NCBI RefSeq assembly: GCF_029542625.1
Contig: NZ_CP120733.1
Span: 2,790,001-2,854,000 of the forward strand
Source of the DNA: Tepidibacter hydrothermalis
Lineage (GTDB): Bacteria > Bacillota > Clostridia > Peptostreptococcales > Peptostreptococcaceae
Direction: 5' to 3'
DNA length: 64,000 bases
A program made the position numbers and the translations under genes. This document shows positions 16,147 through 25,168 of this stretch, piece by piece. Every line of letters begins with the position of its first letter. Position 1 is the stretch's first letter. Under the pieces are notes generated by a model. That model was given only the letters and a program-made list of their open reading frames with translations, did no database searches and was not told where the DNA came from.

Positions 16147-17052
16147 TTAATCAGCCTTTCCTTTAATTAATTTCTTTTGTGCAACTCCAAATAATACTAT
16201 TACAGTAGCTAAATACGGTATCATCTGTGTAAATTGAGATGGTATTCCAAGAGATTGAACTCTTATACCTAAAGCATCAAAGAATCCGAATAACAACGAT
16301 GCTCCGTATACCTTTATAGGATTTGAACTTCCAAATATTATAGCAGCAAGAGCTATGAAACCTTTACCAGCACTCATGTTCTCAGTAAATAAAGTTAAGT
16401 ATCCAAGTGATAAATGTGCTCCTGCTAAACCACAGAACATTCCACATAATATAGAAGATACATACTTAACCTTTTTAGGATTTATACCAGCTGTTTCTAA
16501 TGCTTCTTCATGCTCTCCAACTCCTCTTATCCAATAACCATAAGGAGTTTTATAAAGTAGTATATATACAAGTGCAACTAATATCCAACTAACATAAACT
16601 AGTATAGAGTGATTATTAAATATCTTATCTAAAAACTCTATTTTATCTAAAAAAGGAATGTGTACATCTGGAAGAGGTACTATATCTGGTGATGAAAAAG
16701 CTCCTTTAACTCCAAATATACTTCTCAATAAGAATACAGTAAGACCACCTGCAAATATATTTATAGCTATACCTATTATAAACTCATCAGATTTTAACTC
16801 TATTACGAAAAATCCGAATAAAGCACCAATTGCTACTCCAGATATTACAGCAAGTAATACTCCCATTAACGATGATGAAAAGAAGTAACTTCCCAACACT
16901 CCAAAGAAAGCACCTAATAAAATCATACCTTCCATTCCTATATTAAGTATTCCAGCATGCATTGTAAGAAGTCCTCCAAGAGCTGCTAATATAAGAGGTG
17001 TGGCTGTTCTTATAGTATTTTGAAAAAGTGCTAAATCAAATATGTCCTTCAT
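16147..17052 (-). CDS. Nucleoside ABC transporter permease (BMP family, second subunit)
   Basis: 301 residues, multi-spanning, starting RTATPLILAALGGLLTMHAG and ILNIGMEGMILLGAF, a strong signature of BMP-associated permeases (NupQ/YufQ type). It overlaps the upstream permease by 1 bp and is 2 bp from the flavoprotein. Together with genes to 20747 it forms a complete importer of nucleosides. Confidence 0.92.
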   Translation of the reverse strand: MKDIFDLALFQNTIRTATPLILAALGGLLTMHAGILNIGMEGMILLGAFFGVLGSYFFSSSLMGVLLAVISGVAIGALFGFFVIELKSDEFIIGIAINIFAGGLTVFLLRSIFGVKGAFSSPDIVPLPDVHIPFLDKIEFLDKIFNNHSILVYVSWILVALVYILLYKTPYGYWIRGVGEHEEALETAGINPKKVKYVSSILCGMFCGLAGAHLSLGYLTLFTENMSAGKGFIALAAIIFGSSNPIKVYGASLLFGFFDALGIRVQSLGIPSQFTQMIPYLATVIVLFGVAQKKLIKGKAD

Positions 17053-18122
17053 TATTTCACCAACTTTCCTTTATTCATACTTCTTCTTTTTATAATTTGT
17101 TTAAATCCATTTTCTCCTGCTATAAATAGTATGATAACAGATTGAATAACTAGTATAAGCTCTGATGGTACTCCTGTTGTAAGTTCCATAGTGTTAGATC
17201 CTGTCTTTAATACTGCAAAGAATATTGACATTATAACTATCCCTACTGGATTGTTCTTAACTATTAAAGATACAAGCATACCATCAAAGGCTAACCCCTT
17301 TGATATATTCTGTAAGAATCTATAGTGAGTTCCATATACTTCAAAAGCTCCTGCAATACCACATAAAGCTCCTGATAAAATCATAGCAAGAATCATGTAT
17401 TTTTTATTGTTAAGACCTGCATATTTAGAGAACACACTGTTTTCTCCAACTATTTTAAAGTTATATCCATATGAAGTCTTTTTTACCATATAGTAAACTA
17501 AAATAGCTATTATCATAGTGTAGAATATGCTTGTGTTAAGCTTACTCATAGCTACAAGCTTTGGAAACTTGTAAGCCTCGGCTATCATATCTGTTCCACC
17601 CATTTTCCCTTGTTGAGCTTGGAATGGATAGTTAACTAAATAGTTAGTAAAAAGCATTGCTATACTGTTAAACATTATAGTAGTTATAACTTCATCTATA
17701 TTATATTTAACCTTAAGTAGTGCAGGTACATAAGCATAAAATCCTCCAGCTAAAGCCGATGCTATAATAGCTGCAATTACAGCAACTATAACAGGTAAAT
17801 TAGTGAATGTAAAACCTACATAAGCTGCTGCAAATGCTCCTAAGTACAGCTGCCCTTCTCCACCTATATTGAATATTCCACTTCTAAACGATATTGCAGT
17901 AGCAAGTCCTGTAAGTATTAATGGAACAGTCTTTGCTAGTGTACTAGCCATGGCATACTTTGATCCTAAAGCTCCTTGTAGTAGCGCAAAATATCCCATC
18001 GCTGGATTCTTCCCATTTAAAAGCATTATTAATGCCCCAAGCAATAAAGCCAAAGTTATTGCAAGTAAAAGAGAACCTATATATTCAAAATCAAACTTCT
18101 TTCTCCCTTTCATAGTTAACAC
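17052..18122 (-). CDS. Nucleoside ABC transporter permease (BMP family, first subunit)
   Basis: 356 residues. It has the BMP-type permease signature GLATAISFRSGIFNIGGEGQ, then IDEVITTIMFNSIAMLFTNYLVNYP and a C-terminal hydrophobic run. It is the larger partner (NupP/YufP type), placed 4 bp after the ATPase. The lysine-rich end is cytoplasmic. Confidence 0.92.
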   Translation of the reverse strand: MLTMKGRKKFDFEYIGSLLLAITLALLLGALIMLLNGKNPAMGYFALLQGALGSKYAMASTLAKTVPLILTGLATAISFRSGIFNIGGEGQLYLGAFAAAYVGFTFTNLPVIVAVIAAIIASALAGGFYAYVPALLKVKYNIDEVITTIMFNSIAMLFTNYLVNYPFQAQQGKMGGTDMIAEAYKFPKLVAMSKLNTSIFYTMIIAILVYYMVKKTSYGYNFKIVGENSVFSKYAGLNNKKYMILAMILSGALCGIAGAFEVYGTHYRFLQNISKGLAFDGMLVSLIVKNNPVGIVIMSIFFAVLKTGSNTMELTTGVPSELILVIQSVIILFIAGENGFKQIIKRRSMNKGKLVK

Positions 18123-18126
18123 CTTC

Positions 18127-19647
18127 CTAATTTCTATTTCCTGTCATGTAGTATCCTATATCCTGCTTAGTTATTTCTGTACTCTTAAATTCTCCAGTTA
18201 TTTCTCCATCATAGATACTTATTATTCTATCTGATAATCTAAATATCTCATCTAACTCTGCAGATACTAATATAATTGCACAACCTTCATTTCTCTTCTT
18301 TATAATTTGTTCATGTATAAACTCTATAGCTCCTATATCTACTCCCCTAGTAGGCTGAGATATTAAAAGTATAGAAGTATCAAATGAAAACTCTCTTGCA
18401 ATTACAACCTTTTGCATATTTCCACCCGATAAAGAGCCTATTCTCACTTCTTCAGAGGCAGTTCTTACATCAAACTTTTCTATTAGTTTCTTAGCATATT
18501 CCTTTATACTATCTCTTTTCAAATGTGTTCCTTTAACTGCAAACTCTTCATCGTGTTGTTTTCCCATTAGAATATTGTCCTCTATAGAAGAATCCTTGCT
18601 CATTCCAGTAGTAAGTCTATCCTCTGGAATATGTGCAACTCCTAAATTTCTTATTTTTCTAGGAGATAAATTTGAAGCATCTACGCTATTTATAGTTACA
18701 ACACCTTTTTCTACTTTTCTCATACCCGCTAGAGCTTCTATAAGTTCACTTTGTCCATTTCCTTCAATACCAGCAACTCCTAATATTTCTCCAGCTTTTA
18801 TAGAAAGGTTAACTCCTTTTAGTGCGTCAAATCCTCTATTATCTTTAACCCATAGGTTATCTACACTTATCAATGTATCTCCAGAGTATTGTTTTTTCTC
18901 TATATTTTCAAATAAGACTTCTCTTCCAACCATCATCTCAGCAAGTTTTTTCTCAGTTACGTTCTTAGTCTCTTCTACTCCTATTAACTTTCCTGCTCTC
19001 ATAACTCCTACTCTATCCGATATTTCTATAACCTCATTTAGCTTATGAGTTATTATTATAACTGTCATATCTTTTTCTTTAACTAGCTTTTTTATAACCA
19101 CAAATAACTCTTTAGTTTCTTGAGGAGTAAGTACAGCAGTTGGTTCATCTAATATTAAAATATCCGCTCCCTTATACAAGGTTTTTAATATCTCTACTCT
19201 TTGTTGCACTCCAACTGATGAATCTTCGATTTTTATATTAGGATCTACCTCAAGACCGTACTCTTTAGATAAACCTCTTATAGCTTCACTAGCTTTTTCT
19301 TTATCTAAAAAAACACTATTCTTTTTTATCTCATTACCCAAAACAATATTTTCCGCTATAGTAAATGATGGTATTAACATGAAATGTTGATGAACCATAC
19401 CTATACCTTTTTGTATAGCAGTTGATGGACTAAATTCCTTTATCTCTTCTCCCTTTATAAAAACTTGACCTTCAGTTGGTCTATGAAGACCATACATAGT
19501 TTTCATAAGAGTAGATTTACCAGCTCCGTTTTCACCTACAAGTGCATATATCTCACCTTTTTTAACATCAAGAGATATATTATCATTTGCAAGAACTCCA
19601 GGAAATCTCTTTGTAACTCCTACAAGTTTTATAATTTCATTGCTCAT
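18127..19647 (-). CDS. Nucleoside ABC transporter ATP-binding protein (two nucleotide-binding domains)
   Basis: 506 residues with tandem ABC domains. Domain 1: Walker A GENGAGKST and Walker B ILILDEPTAVLTP, with a signature SVGVQQRVEIL. Domain 2: degenerate Walker A GIEGNGQSEL, signature LSGGNMQKVVIARE and ISQPTRGVDIG. This is the RbsA/NupO layout. It is separated from the lipoprotein gene by a terminator-like hairpin, which would lower its expression relative to the binding protein. Confidence 0.94.
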   Translation of the reverse strand: MSNEIIKLVGVTKRFPGVLANDNISLDVKKGEIYALVGENGAGKSTLMKTMYGLHRPTEGQVFIKGEEIKEFSPSTAIQKGIGMVHQHFMLIPSFTIAENIVLGNEIKKNSVFLDKEKASEAIRGLSKEYGLEVDPNIKIEDSSVGVQQRVEILKTLYKGADILILDEPTAVLTPQETKELFVVIKKLVKEKDMTVIIITHKLNEVIEISDRVGVMRAGKLIGVEETKNVTEKKLAEMMVGREVLFENIEKKQYSGDTLISVDNLWVKDNRGFDALKGVNLSIKAGEILGVAGIEGNGQSELIEALAGMRKVEKGVVTINSVDASNLSPRKIRNLGVAHIPEDRLTTGMSKDSSIEDNILMGKQHDEEFAVKGTHLKRDSIKEYAKKLIEKFDVRTASEEVRIGSLSGGNMQKVVIAREFSFDTSILLISQPTRGVDIGAIEFIHEQIIKKRNEGCAIILVSAELDEIFRLSDRIISIYDGEITGEFKSTEITKQDIGYYMTGNRN

Positions 19648-19678
19648 ACGTTGGCCTCTCTTTTCTATTTATTGGTTA

Positions 19679-19710
19679 AAAAAAGAAGAAGATAATCTTC
19701 TTCTTTTTCA
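19679..19710 (-). terminator. Intercistronic hairpin after the binding-protein gene
   Basis: AAAAAGAAGAAGAT / ATCTTCTTCTTTTT, a perfect stem between the BMP lipoprotein and the ATPase. It probably acts as a partial terminator that gives excess binding protein. Confidence 0.75.
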
Positions 19711-19727
19711 TTTTTAAAGATTTTCAA

Positions 19728-20747
19728 TTATTTAGCTTCTGGTACTTCTATTTCTCCAGCTATAATCTTCTTAGTTAAATCATCTATCTTAGCCTTAGTC
19801 TCATCATCTACTAATTTAACCATATCATCTGTTCCATAAGACATAGATACTCCATTTTCCTTAGCTCCATACTCGTATACCTTACCAGCTTCAAATTCAT
19901 TGTTTTGAATTTTTTGTAAAGATTCAAATATAGATAAGTCTACACCCTTAACCATACTAGCCATTATGTTATCTGGGTTTATGTATCTTTGGTCTGAATC
20001 CACACCTATTGCAAACTTATTAGAATCTTTAGCAGCTTCAAATACTCCTTCTCCAGTCTTACCAGCAACTTGGAATATTATATCAACACCTTTAGAATAA
20101 AGAGCAAGTGCACTTTCTTTACCTTTTGCAGGATCTTCAAAATCTCCAGCAAATATAGTTTCAACTTTAATGTCCTTATTTACATATTTAGCTCCAGCTT
20201 CATAACCTACTTGGAAGTTTCTTATAACAGGTATATCCATACCTCCTACCATTCCAATCTTTCCAGTTTCAGTCTTCATAGCAGCTAATGCTCCAGCTAA
20301 GAAAGAACCTTCATTTTCTTTATAATCAATACATGCTATATTGTCTACACCTTCTATTACATTATCTATATATATATATTTCTTATTTGGGAATTCTTTT
20401 GCAACTTCTTGTATTACATCATAAAATTCAAATCCAACAACAACTACTACATCACTTATGTTTGAAGCTTGAATTAATTGATCAGTATATAATGTTGCAT
20501 CATTTTTACATTCTAATACCTTACCTGTTGCTCCTAATTTTTCTATTGCCATCTTTAATCCTTCATTACTTGAGTCATAGAACGATCTATCTCCTAGACC
20601 ACCAGCAACTACTAATCCAACCTTTAATCCACCTTCACTTGTTCCACTTTCATTATTGCTTTCTTGAGTCGTTTTTGATCCACAACCAACTAAGAACATT
20701 ACTAATACTAAAGTCATACTTAAAATTCCTAATAATTTCTTTTTCAA
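19728..20747 (-). CDS. BMP-family nucleoside-binding lipoprotein
   Basis: 339 residues. The lipoprotein signal ends in MFLVGCGSK. The mature part has the BMP/PnrA pattern: VGLVVAGGLGDRSFYDSSNEG, then IGMVGGMDIPVIRNFQVGYEAG and FAIGVDSDQRYINPDNIMASM. It binds nucleosides outside the membrane. Start is TTG at 20747 after AAAAGGAGG. It lies 33 bp after the Crp-type regulator, so the regulator may be the first gene of the same transcript. Confidence 0.93.
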   Translation of the reverse strand: MKKKLLGILSMTLVLVMFLVGCGSKTTQESNNESGTSEGGLKVGLVVAGGLGDRSFYDSSNEGLKMAIEKLGATGKVLECKNDATLYTDQLIQASNISDVVVVVGFEFYDVIQEVAKEFPNKKYIYIDNVIEGVDNIACIDYKENEGSFLAGALAAMKTETGKIGMVGGMDIPVIRNFQVGYEAGAKYVNKDIKVETIFAGDFEDPAKGKESALALYSKGVDIIFQVAGKTGEGVFEAAKDSNKFAIGVDSDQRYINPDNIMASMVKGVDLSIFESLQKIQNNEFEAGKVYEYGAKENGVSMSYGTDDMVKLVDDETKAKIDDLTKKIIAGEIEVPEAK

Positions 20748-20780
20748 TTTATTTTCCTCCTTTTATATTAGCCCTTAGGC

Positions 20781-21455
20781 CTAAAATCTTTGTTCTTCTC
20801 TTTCATATATAAGCGAGTCTATATCTATTATCTGTATTTTATATCTATCTACATTTATATAGCCTTTGTCACTTAATTCTTTTAATATCCTATTAATACT
20901 CCTCTTTGTAACCACAAACTGCTCGCTTAACTGGTTCTTACTCACATAAAAATTATTTAATTTCTTCTTCTCTCTTTTTTCATAAGCTGTTATTAGATAA
21001 TCACAGATTCTAAACTTTAAAGAATACAAAGTATCTTCTATTGCTTTCTTAGATAAATCATAACTTATTTTACATAAGCTTTTTAAAAGATATAAAGTAA
21101 TATTATTATCTTTTTCAATCCATTCAATAAAATCTGATTTCTTCATTCTAATCAGTGTAACATCTGTTATACTTTTTATTTCGCATATATAAGGTAGGCT
21201 TTCAAATATTTCTAATTCACCAAAATAACTTCCTTCCTTATATATAGATTGAGAATACGTTTTCCCTTTTTCCGAAGTATGATATACATTTACACTTCCA
21301 CTAACTATTACATAAAAATATTCATATACATCATTGAACTTACATATTATACTTCCCTGCTCATATTTCAGGACTTCCCATTTTTCTAAAGTATCACTAT
21401 GTGAATTTAATATAAGTTTGAATATTGGATAATCCTTATTCAATATCTCTTTCAA
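20781..21455 (-). CDS. Crp/Fnr-family transcriptional regulator
   Basis: 224 residues. An N-terminal cyclic-nucleotide-type beta barrel (IVSGSVNVYHTSEKGKTY, SYFGELEIFESLPYI) and a C-terminal winged helix (ISKNQLSEQFVVTKRSINRI-like: SKNQLSEQFVVTKRSINRIL). No FNR-type cysteine cluster is present. Start TTG at 21455 after TAGGAGGAA. The position upstream of the BMP transporter suggests that it controls nucleoside uptake, with the effector unknown. Confidence 0.9.
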   Translation of the reverse strand: MKEILNKDYPIFKLILNSHSDTLEKWEVLKYEQGSIICKFNDVYEYFYVIVSGSVNVYHTSEKGKTYSQSIYKEGSYFGELEIFESLPYICEIKSITDVTLIRMKKSDFIEWIEKDNNITLYLLKSLCKISYDLSKKAIEDTLYSLKFRICDYLITAYEKREKKKLNNFYVSKNQLSEQFVVTKRSINRILKELSDKGYINVDRYKIQIIDIDSLIYEREEQRF

Positions 21456-21729
21456 TTAAATTCCTCCTAACTTCATTATAATTTGTCGTTTTTCGTTTTT
21501 GAAGGACATATGTCCCATTTATTATACACTATTAAAGAAATTTATACCATATGATGTATACAATATTCCTTTATGTTATATTATTTATATTTTTTAAAAA
21601 TTTTCATATCCTTTCATAGCTATTTCATTATATTATATCCTAATACCCTTTTAAATAAAGTTTAAAAAGTATCATTATAAAATTATATTTAAGTTATTTA
21701 TTCAAATTTTTAAATTACACTATTAAACT

Positions 21730-21844
21730 AAAAAATTCGTCTACTCACTTACGCGGTAACTCATGTCGGCAATGATCCCTAATGGTCTCCGTTGCTTAAA
21801 AATAGTTGCAAGTGTAGCTTTTTCAATAAATTATCCACAAAACA
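21730..21844 (+). repeat. Dispersed intergenic repeat, copy B, DnaA-box-like end
   Basis: Shares AAAAAATTCGTCTACTC, ACGCGGTAACTCATGTCG, CTCCGTTGCT, TTGCAAGTGTAG and terminal TTATCCACA (21831-21839) with the other copies. It fills the middle of the 468-bp gap between the Crp-type gene and the hypothetical gene at 21925. The rest of that gap (21456-21729) is AT-rich promoter-like DNA in which nothing else was recognised. Confidence 0.85.
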
Positions 21845-21876
21845 AAAAATTATAATACCTTAGTATATAAAAATAG

Positions 21877-21918
21877 GATGTCTCAAAATAGAAATTAATT
21901 TCTATTTTAAGACACCCT
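21877..21918 (-). terminator. Intrinsic terminator of the 21925 gene
   Basis: GTCTCAAAATAGAAATT pairs with AATTTCTATTTTAAGAC (one C/A mismatch), flanked by GGATG and CACCC and a minus-strand T-rich tail. Confidence 0.8.
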
Positions 21919-21924
21919 TTAATA

Positions 21925-22626
21925 CTAATATTTGTTCTTATAACTAATATTTCTTAATGTTATTCTTATGATTCTTCTTAAAATAGGTCTGACTTCAGGA
22001 ATTGTAATTCCATAATATCTTATATCTCTAATAACACCTGTATTTGATCTTATTAAATTTCTTAAAATTTGTTGAGAAGTTTGTTGTATATCTAGAGGTG
22101 GATTATATATATCAATACTTCTTAAAGTAAAGGCAACTACTCTTCTTACTATACTTCTTACTTCATTTCGTGGTACTCCAAGCTTTTCTAATCTATTAAA
22201 TATGTTTGTTGTGTCTCTGATTATATTTGTTATTCTTCTAATTTCCTTTTGAATATCGTACACAGGAGTTGGTTTTTCAGTATACGATAAAATTAATATT
22301 ATTATTCTTTTTAAAAATCTATATATCTTTTTATATTCTATTCCATAAATACTCAATATAAAAAACAGCCATGAATGTTCTTTATTCAGGTCCTTTAATA
22401 AATAATCCGCTTTTTCTTCTTTTGTACCTTTATATTTATAGCGATTGTCTTGTACATAATTAACAATAAATCTTAGTAAAGATGTAACAATATTGTTGTT
22501 CATTCCTTGATTGTACATATTAGGAAAATCATTTTCTATTCCTTTAATTATATAATCTATATTTTTCTGATCTTGTCTATATGAATTTTCATAACTTTTC
22601 AATATCATAAGTGGATTAAAAAACAT
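21925..22626 (-). CDS. Hypothetical arginine-rich protein with two internal repeats
   Basis: 233 residues; no family recognised. The first 130 residues contain a hydrophobic stretch (SWLFFILSIYGIEYKK, then IIILILSYTEKP). The C-terminal part repeats: NEVRSIVRRVVAFTLRSI and PEVRPILRRIIRITLRNI lie about 65 residues apart, each preceded by I-R/L-x-L-G-V/I. The repeats are strongly basic (RR pairs) and helical. The start ATG at 22626 follows GGAGGTGATTTT. It is monocistronic with its own terminator and bounded on both sides by repeat copies. A structural or spore-associated role is possible but unsupported. Confidence 0.7.
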   Translation of the reverse strand: MFFNPLMILKSYENSYRQDQKNIDYIIKGIENDFPNMYNQGMNNNIVTSLLRFIVNYVQDNRYKYKGTKEEKADYLLKDLNKEHSWLFFILSIYGIEYKKIYRFLKRIIILILSYTEKPTPVYDIQKEIRRITNIIRDTTNIFNRLEKLGVPRNEVRSIVRRVVAFTLRSIDIYNPPLDIQQTSQQILRNLIRSNTGVIRDIRYYGITIPEVRPILRRIIRITLRNISYKNKY

Positions 22627-22649
22627 AAAATCACCTCCAAAATTTTATT

Positions 22650-22715
22650 CCAAAGCTAAGAGTTCTAAGGCTCAACCCTCTTAACACTAGATATAAGAAC
22701 TCTACGGCTTATGGA
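22650..22715. repeat. Imperfect palindrome beside the repeated hairpin
   Basis: AAGCTAAGAGTTCT is partly complementary to AGAACTCTACGGCTT about 30 bp on. It lies 35 bp from hairpin copy 2. The pair of structures resembles a decayed transposon end or a small structured RNA; no gene is present. Confidence 0.4.
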
Positions 22716-22741
22716 TTAGTTTATCCCTAGGGCACTTACGC

Positions 22742-22788
22742 AACTAAAAATTCAGTTGGAGTAAGACTCCATCTGAATTAAGTTTTAC
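22742..22788. repeat. Repeated 31-bp hairpin, copy 2
   Basis: AATTCAG-TTGGAGT-AAG-ACTCCAT-CTGAATT (22749-22779), identical in both arms to the hairpin at 2918-2949, with the same CTAAAA and TTAAGTTTTAC-type flanks. The roughly 400-bp gap 22627-23032 is otherwise made of the palindrome at 22650 and dispersed repeat copy C. Confidence 0.6.
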
Positions 22789-22892
22789 TTCATCTCTTAT
22801 ATAATACGTAAAAAATCTCATAAGGTGATATTACAACTTTCACCTATACTTAGTTTATTATCTTCATAATGCAAGCATTATCTTTATTAAAT

Positions 22893-23007
22893 AAAAAAAT
22901 TCGTCTACTCGCTAACGCGGTGACTCATGTCGCCAACGATCCTTCCAGGCTCCGTTGCTCAAAAACACTTGCAAATTTAGTCTTTTCACTAAGTTATCCA
23001 CAAAACA
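22893..23007 (+). repeat. Dispersed intergenic repeat, copy C, DnaA-box-like end
   Basis: AAAAAATTCGTCTACTCGCT, CTCATGTCGCCAACGATCC, GGCTCCGTTGCTCAAAA, TTGCAAATTTAG and a terminal TTATCCACA (22994-23002). It is the closest relative of copy B, about 1.1 kb away in the same orientation. Confidence 0.87.
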
Positions 23008-23008
23008 A

Positions 23009-23035
23009 AAAAACTGCTTAGCTAAGCAGTTTTTA
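23009..23035. terminator. Intrinsic terminator of the PH-like gene
   Basis: AAAAACTGCTTAGCTAAGCAGTTTTT, a perfect palindrome with T-runs on both strands, at the stop codon of 23033-23389. Confidence 0.85.
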
Positions 23036-23389
23036 TATGAATATTCCTTGTATGTTAATATCCGGCTTGATTTTTCTTATTTCACTTACTAATAAATGAG
23101 AACCGTTAAGACTTATGAAGTAGGATTTATTATCTTTTGTTTTTATTATTATTCTATCTGGTTGCCCATTTTGCATTCCTATACTGTAATTAACATTGTC
23201 TTGACATGCATAATAAGTAGATTCTGATATTTCTCTTATATCTTCTATTGGTATTATCAATTTTGAGAACGCATATTTTATCACTAGTTTATTATTTACA
23301 ACTTCGTATCTTGTGTTTAAAAAAACCATAAAATAACATATAATAATACATACAATCAAAATAGTTATAATGGTATAAATGATAAACAC
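23033..23389 (-). CDS. Membrane-anchored bacterial PH-domain-like protein (YyaB type)
   Basis: 118 residues. One N-terminal membrane helix (IITILIVCIIICYFMVFL) is followed by a small beta-rich domain: NTRYEVVNNKLVIKYAFSKL, IPIEDIREISES, then a hydrophilic loop and ISLNGSHLLVSEIRKIKPD. This matches the bacterial PH-like family found in B. subtilis YyaB. The start is uncertain: GTG at 23389 has only a weak site. Function unknown. Confidence 0.7.
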   Translation of the reverse strand: MFIIYTIITILIVCIIICYFMVFLNTRYEVVNNKLVIKYAFSKLIIPIEDIREISESTYYACQDNVNYSIGMQNGQPDRIIIKTKDNKSYFISLNGSHLLVSEIRKIKPDINIQGIFI

Positions 23390-23562
23390 CTCTTTCTTAC
23401 ATAGTGGTTATTTTTTTAACACACTTTTATTATACACTATATTAGAATATTTTTCCATAAATTATATTCACTTTTATATGTAAAATATGATAAGTTTATT
23501 TTATGTATATTATTTGAAATATATTTATGTAATATAACTATTTCTATATAAGTAGCTCACTA

Positions 23563-23609
23563 AAATAAAGCTTATTAAAATATTAAATATTTTAATAAGC
23601 TTTATTTAT
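23563..23609. terminator. Bidirectional intrinsic terminator
   Basis: AAATAAAGCTTATTAAAATATT pairs with AATATTTTAATAAGCTTTATTT over 22 bp. It lies just after the azoreductase gene. Confidence 0.8.
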
Positions 23610-23623
23610 ACTCTTTTAATATA

Positions 23624-24253
23624 TTAAAAAGAGTTAGCCATTTTTTTAATTTCTTCATATAAACTAGATTGTACTTGGTCTTTTGATAATATACTAGTTC
23701 CATCAATTAATATAGAAGATACATCTTCTACTCCTAGAAATGGTATTATAGCTTTCATATAAGTATTTCCAAATTCTATATTATTAGAAACGGCTTGTTC
23801 ATACATCCCACCCATGGCTTGTATATGTAAAGCCTTTTTATTGTTTAGTAACCCAACTGAACCATTTTCAGTATATTTAAAAGTCTTACCAGCTATACAT
23901 ATAGTATCTATATACGCCTTCATCATAGGTGGTAATGAAAAATTCCAAAGTGGAGTTACAAATATATACTTATCAGCATTTATAAATTCATCTGTAAGTT
24001 CATTTATTCTTGAAACTTTTCTTTGTTCTTCATCACTTAGACTTGTAAATTCACTTCCACTTTGAATTTTATTCCATCCACTTAATACATCTTTATCTAT
24101 TAACGGTATATCTGAATTATATACATCTATTTCTACTATCTCATCATTAGGATTTTGTTCTTTATATAAATTAATAAACTCACTTCCAGCCGATAAGCTA
24201 AATGAGTTTTCTTCAGATTTTGGATTTGCAGTAATATATAAAATTTTACTCAT
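23624..24253 (-). CDS. azoR: FMN-dependent NADH:quinone/azo reductase
   Basis: 209 residues from MSKILYITANPK; the start at 24253 is supported by AAAGGAATG upstream, and a further in-frame ATG upstream overlaps that site. Flavodoxin-like fold with ANPKSEENSFSLSAG (FMN phosphate loop), VTPLWNFSLPPMMKAYIDTI and QAMGGMYE, as in AzoR enzymes. It reduces azo compounds and quinones in two-electron steps. Monocistronic. Confidence 0.92.
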   Translation of the reverse strand: MSKILYITANPKSEENSFSLSAGSEFINLYKEQNPNDEIVEIDVYNSDIPLIDKDVLSGWNKIQSGSEFTSLSDEEQRKVSRINELTDEFINADKYIFVTPLWNFSLPPMMKAYIDTICIAGKTFKYTENGSVGLLNNKKALHIQAMGGMYEQAVSNNIEFGNTYMKAIIPFLGVEDVSSILIDGTSILSKDQVQSSLYEEIKKMANSF

Positions 24254-24507
24254 TAAAATCATTCCTTTCACTTTATCTTATATATTTTTTACCCAAAAAA
24301 ATCTGATTTAATTACATTTCTTTTTTTGTAATATATGGAATCAATATTTATTTACTAATATAGTAATAAACAATTTTTATAAACAAAATATCATCTTGAC
24401 CTTATAGTAACTATACAGTATAAAATAATCTTGTAAAATAATGCCTAATTTATTTAAAAATTTATTAGATTTGAAATTTAGAGGCTAATACAAAGGAGGA
24501 AATAAAG

Positions 24508-25149
24508 ATGAATTATACAATTCTATCTCCTAAAATACCAAAGGAATTAGAAAAATTTAAATACTTCGATAACAATATTCAAAATGATGATTGTTTTTGC
24601 AATAAAATCATTTACGATTGCTGTATTGAAAACCAAACAGCATCACATGTGAATTTTGAACAAATTGTATTTAGAAATGTTGATTTTAAACAAACATCTT
24701 TTAGGTCTGTTGACTTAACCGATGTTAGATTTGAAAATTGCGATTTATCTAATGTAGATTTTAGTGGTGCTATTATACATAGAGTAGAAATTATAAATTG
24801 CAAGATTATGGGTATAAATCTAAGCGAATCAACTCTACAAAATGTAATATTCGAGGACTGTAATGGTCAATATGCTTTTTTTAGATTTTCACACTGCAAA
24901 CATGTTAGTTTTAAAAATTGTTTACTACATAATGCTGATTTTCAAGAATCTAAATTTACTAAATTTAACTTTTTAAATTGTAATTTACAGCATGTTCAAA
25001 TGTCAGGAACAAAACTAAAAGGGATTGATTTAAGCAGTTGTGAAATTGAAGGAATAGGAATACGAATAGAAGATTTAAACGGGGCTACTGTTTCTCCTAT
25101 ACAAGTAGTTTCATTTTCAAATCTTTTAGGTCTTAATATTAAAATATAA
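24508..25149 (+). CDS. Pentapeptide-repeat protein
   Basis: 213 residues. From about residue 48 a run of A(D/N)LXX-type pentapeptides gives a right-handed quadrilateral helix: FRNVDFKQTSFRSVDLTDVR, then NCDLSNVDFSGAIIHR and ADFQESKFTKFNFLNCNLQHV. Many members mimic DNA and some protect gyrase from quinolones or toxins; others have no known role. Start ATG follows CAAAGGAGGAAA. The DUF2164 gene follows by 19 bp and is probably co-transcribed. Confidence 0.9.
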   Translation: MNYTILSPKIPKELEKFKYFDNNIQNDDCFCNKIIYDCCIENQTASHVNFEQIVFRNVDFKQTSFRSVDLTDVRFENCDLSNVDFSGAIIHRVEIINCKIMGINLSESTLQNVIFEDCNGQYAFFRFSHCKHVSFKNCLLHNADFQESKFTKFNFLNCNLQHVQMSGTKLKGIDLSSCEIEGIGIRIEDLNGATVSPIQVVSFSNLLGLNIKI

Positions 25150-25168
25150 TTTAGAAAGGTTGATAATT

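Noticed and set aside
20288-20812. Leucine/tyrosine-rich plus-strand frame of 174 codons
   Set aside because: It is the shadow of the BMP lipoprotein gene on the minus strand.
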